This document shows, in pieces, positions 6,171 to 8,390 of a stretch of DNA of 8,390 bases. Position 1 is the stretch's first letter, and each line of letters opens with the position of its first letter. The stretch is from the NCBI GenBank assembly GCA_021818125.1, contig JAKAFG010000083.1, positions 1 through 8,390 on the forward strand. The letters are read 5' to 3'. Source of the stretch: Pseudomonadota bacterium. Its GTDB lineage: Bacteria; Pseudomonadota; Gammaproteobacteria; Acidithiobacillales; Acidithiobacillaceae. The notes below the pieces were generated by a model. It saw only the letters and a list, made by a program, of their open reading frames with translations. It made no database searches and had not been told where the DNA came from. Made by a program: the position numbers and the translations under genes.

Positions 6171-6181
6171 GACCGGGCAGA
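6153..6181 (-). terminator. Hairpin after the Slp gene, likely terminator
   Basis: TCTGCCCG (6181-6174) pairs perfectly with CGGGCAGA (6160-6153) around a 13-base loop, ten bases after the Slp stop codon. The following TTCCTTATTATGTT is T-rich but not a pure run, so termination may be partial. It overlaps the tRNA promoter. Confidence 0.55.
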
Positions 6182-6191
6182 CCATCAGGGA

Positions 6192-6728
6192 TTAACGCCA
6201 TCTCCAGCCTGGGCCTCCCCACCAACCCCAAGGTCCCCAAGGACCGCCATACCAGCCCCCGTTGATAAAGACCGTACTCGTGGTCGGTTCAGGTTCTTCC
6301 ACCGGCCACAAATACACGGTACTGGCTTGCAGATTTGGGTAGGGATACTCGTATCCTCCAATCTTTTCCACCTGCACCCCGGTCACTGTACCCACAAAGG
6401 TAAGCTCCCGCCCCGCCGCGTAGAGCACCGGGTCATAGAACCCTGGAGCACAGGCGATAAATCGCCCTTCATCGAACTTTTTCTGACCCAGATAAGGCCG
6501 CCCATCCTGACGCAGTGGCAGCGCCATTACCGTAAAACACGTCTCCTGAGCCTTCGGCTGCGCCTGAATCAGCGTGCCCCCCCAGCGCACCAGCTTTCCG
6601 TTTTCGGCACCCGTCTGCGCCTGATGCGGTGTAATGGGCGGGAACTGTCCACTCACCGGCGTAACCGTTGCGCACCCCCCCAAAGCTATCGCCGCGATCA
6701 CCCCCGTCAATGCCTTCAATATGTTCAT
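6192..6728 (-). CDS. Slp family outer-membrane lipoprotein
   Basis: A 178-residue lipoprotein. The start at 6728 is set by AGGAGGGGG (6731-6739), two bases before the ATG; the frame is open eight codons further upstream, but that ATG lacks a site. The signal peptide runs to lipobox LGGC with Cys19 lipidated and Ala at +2, which predicts outer-membrane localisation. The mature domain has Slp-family marks: LVRWGGTL (46-53), FIACAPGFYDP (90-100), GRELTFVGTVTG (107-118) and YPYP followed by VYLWP (128-142). In E. coli Slp is induced by starvation and entry into stationary phase; the molecular function is unsettled. The last 22 residues are unusual: seven Trp plus many Gly. It lies 86 bases after the histidine-kinase stop, with a -10-like TATACT between, so it may have its own promoter or share the two-component transcript. 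Confidence 0.88.
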   Translation of the reverse strand: MNILKALTGVIAAIALGGCATVTPVSGQFPPITPHQAQTGAENGKLVRWGGTLIQAQPKAQETCFTVMALPLRQDGRPYLGQKKFDEGRFIACAPGFYDPVLYAAGRELTFVGTVTGVQVEKIGGYEYPYPNLQASTVYLWPVEEPEPTTSTVFINGGWYGGPWGPWGWWGGPGWRWR

Positions 6729-6759
6729 AGCCCCCTCCTGCAGCATCGCCATCGTTCAC

Positions 6760-6765
6760 AGTATA
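6760..6765 (-). promoter_or_regulatory. Possible -10 element for the Slp gene
   Basis: TATACT on the minus strand lies 31 bases before the Slp ATG, at a sensible distance for a promoter. No good -35 is seen at 16-18 bases (GTAATG at best), so the call is weak. Confidence 0.3.
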
Positions 6766-6814
6766 GACCATCTTCACGAGCACATTACCGCGCCGACCCA
6801 GGTGCTTGCGGGCG

Positions 6815-8110
6815 CTACACGGCCCAGGACAACTCCGCACAGAGCCCGCCACCGGCGGAATTGAATAAGCGCAGGCGCATCCCCTGTGCCTCCGCCAACT
6901 GACGGGCAATCGCCAGACCAAGGCCACTGCCCTCACTATGCCCTCGCGCGTCATCCAGACGAATGAACGGCTCAAAAACTTTCTCCAGATCCGCCTCCGG
7001 AATCCCCGAGCCAGCATCGCACAGACGTAACAGGAGATACCCCGGCGTTTTCTGAAACTCTGCCGTCACCCTCCCGCCACCATAGCGCAAAGCATTATCC
7101 AACAGATTGGACAACAGACGGCGCAAAGCCTCCCGGTCTCCCCGGAAGGGATAACGACGCGGTAATGTTGCCTCCCAGTGGCCGCCCTCCCGCTCGAAAT
7201 CCGCGCCCACTTCGGCCAGCAATACCATCAGATCAAAATCCGCCACTTTCGCCGCCATACCGCGACCCAGCGCAAGAGATTGGGCCAGCAACTCATCCAT
7301 CCGCTCCATATCCTGCAGCATGCCGTCCCGAAGACGCTGCGGCGTAGTCTCCGGCAACAGCTCCCAGGCCATACGCAGGCGCGCCAGCGGTGAACGCAGA
7401 TCATGGGAAATCCCGGTCAGCAACAACGACTGATGATTAATCATCGCCTGCAAACGGGTCCGCAGATTAGCGAAAATATTGAGGATATTCTGGAACTCAT
7501 AAGCACCGCCACGCGGCAAACTCGGCAGCGGTGCCTTTAACGATCCACGCAATGCCTCTGAAATCACCCCGAGAGGCCGTAATACCCGGCGTACCAGAAT
7601 CATCGTCAGCACCAACAGTGCGAGTGTTGAAAAAGCCAGCACAAAAATCATGGCGATGGGCAGAGACGAGGCCAACCGCCCTCGGTCAAAATGTACCCAA
7701 ACCGTTTGTCCGGAAACAGTAACCGGCACCCAAAACGTACGCACGCTCCCGCCCAAAACATCCACACGCACGGGTTCTCCTAAGCGTCTGGCCAGGGCAC
7801 GACTGAGCAACCAGCCGTATATATGCCCATGGGTATGCTTTATAGAACGATCCAGATGCGCGGCAATTTCTACCCCATTGTCGGCCCGCAGGCTGGCTAA
7901 AAAAGCGGGGCGCTCTTGCGGAGACAGTTCGGCATAGGTTTTCGCACTGATCACAATCAAACCTGCCAGGTCCTCCGCCGAGCGCTCGGCCAGCGGATAT
8001 AGCACCGTAGCTACAATGATCACCAAGGTCAGAATCTGCAGAACAACAATGCCCATCCCTAAGGTCCAAGCCGTTTGCGAAAACAGGCTGCGTCCGCGCC
8101 ACAGACTCAT
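6815..8110 (-). CDS. EnvZ-like membrane sensor histidine kinase
   Basis: A 431-residue two-component kinase. It has membrane helices at about 17-39 and 151-173 with a periplasmic sensor of about 110 residues between, then a HAMP segment (about 175-226), an H-box GISHDLRSPLARLRM with phospho-accepting His236, and the ATPase domain: N-box LLSNLLDNALRYGGG (N335, N339), G1 DAGSGIP (D365), F-box FEPFIRLD and G2 GSGLGLAI (394-401). All catalytic motifs are intact. The HisKA-type H-box and OmpR-type partner place it in the EnvZ-like group. The periplasmic domain holds a His cluster (H85, H92, H94, H96). Its ATG overlaps the regulator stop (ATGA), so the two are translationally coupled. The stimulus is unknown; osmotic, acid or metal sensing would be guesses. 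Nothing shows that it is PhoR. Confidence 0.93.
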   Translation of the reverse strand: MSLWRGRSLFSQTAWTLGMGIVVLQILTLVIIVATVLYPLAERSAEDLAGLIVISAKTYAELSPQERPAFLASLRADNGVEIAAHLDRSIKHTHGHIYGWLLSRALARRLGEPVRVDVLGGSVRTFWVPVTVSGQTVWVHFDRGRLASSLPIAMIFVLAFSTLALLVLTMILVRRVLRPLGVISEALRGSLKAPLPSLPRGGAYEFQNILNIFANLRTRLQAMINHQSLLLTGISHDLRSPLARLRMAWELLPETTPQRLRDGMLQDMERMDELLAQSLALGRGMAAKVADFDLMVLLAEVGADFEREGGHWEATLPRRYPFRGDREALRRLLSNLLDNALRYGGGRVTAEFQKTPGYLLLRLCDAGSGIPEADLEKVFEPFIRLDDARGHSEGSGLGLAIARQLAEAQGMRLRLFNSAGGGLCAELSWAV

Positions 8111-8390
8111 GGGACAGGCATGAACCGATACCCGGCGCCACGCTCTGTCTGCAAAAAGCGCGGTTGCCGGGGATTCTCTTCAATGATTTTGCGCAGACGG
8201 GTCACCCGCACATCTATGCTCCGATCGAAGCGCCCGTCCCCTTCACCACCCAATAATTGCAGCAAAAGATCGCGACTCAGGATGCGCCGTGGACGCTGCG
8301 CGAAGACCAGCAGCAGGTCCATTTCCGCCGGATTCACGTCAACCTCCGCATCACCGCGATAGAGCCGTCGCTCGGCCATATGCAAATGGA
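8107..8390 (-). CDS. OmpR-type response regulator, C-terminal DNA-binding domain only
   Basis: About 93 residues and the stop of a gene whose receiver domain lies beyond the high-coordinate edge. The visible part is an OmpR/PhoB winged helix: NPAEMDLLLVFAQRPRRILSR for the first helices, FDRSIDVRVTRLRKIIE for the recognition helix, and the closing hairpin RFLQTERGAGYRF. SIDVRVTRLRKIIE is closer to OmpR of EnvZ/OmpR pairs than to PhoB. An upstream in-frame TTG or ATG near 8377-8385 is internal to the domain and not the start. It should be phosphorylated by the adjacent kinase and bind direct repeats in promoters; its targets cannot be seen here. Confidence 0.9.
   Translation of the reverse strand, partial: HLHMAERRLYRGDAEVDVNPAEMDLLLVFAQRPRRILSRDLLLQLLGGEGDGRFDRSIDVRVTRLRKIIEENPRQPRFLQTERGAGYRFMPVP

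Noticed and set aside
5997..6902. Open frame of about 300 codons on the plus strand across tRNA-Leu and the Slp gene
   Set aside because: It runs antisense through a tRNA and a clear lipoprotein gene, with low-complexity Arg/Pro-rich translation.

Overview
The window looks like a piece of proteobacterial chromosome of moderately high G+C. Gene content and style (ExbB/ExbD/TonB, a DUF3568 lipoprotein, an Slp lipoprotein, an EnvZ/OmpR-like pair, a CCA-encoding tRNA-Leu) suggest a gammaproteobacterium-like acidophile. Acidithiobacillus is my best guess, but that is an impression from the proteins and not proven by a marker gene. Every gene I can support lies on the minus strand, so the map reads from high to low coordinates. 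No CRISPR array, insertion sequence or origin was seen.

Right end (8390 to 6192): the C-terminal DNA-binding half of an OmpR-type response regulator overlaps by ATGA the start of a complete membrane histidine kinase. After an 86-base gap comes an Slp-family outer-membrane lipoprotein with a tryptophan/glycine-rich tail. A perfect 8-bp hairpin follows the Slp gene, and the -35 element of the tRNA-Leu promoter sits in its loop.

Middle (6181 to 5266): tRNA-Leu(CAA) ends in a strong intrinsic terminator. Only 45 bases later starts a DUF3568 lipoprotein. Behind it is a short stretch that reads like the frameshifted tail of another OmpR-type regulator.

Left part (5260 to 1): a PhoB-type operator/promoter of three in-phase 11-bp units drives exbB. 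It is followed by exbD (TGATG junction), tonB, a 933-residue secreted fusion of a YncE-like beta-propeller with a PF04185 phosphoesterase, and the start of a second, Tat-exported PF04185 phosphoesterase/phospholipase C-like gene that runs off the window. No strong terminator lies between these five genes. I read the layout as a phosphate-starvation operon: two exported phosphoesterases would release phosphate from organic esters outside the cytoplasm, while a dedicated ExbB-ExbD-TonB motor energises an outer-membrane receptor encoded elsewhere. The phosphate link rests on the operator and the enzyme families and is inference. It is the most interesting system here.
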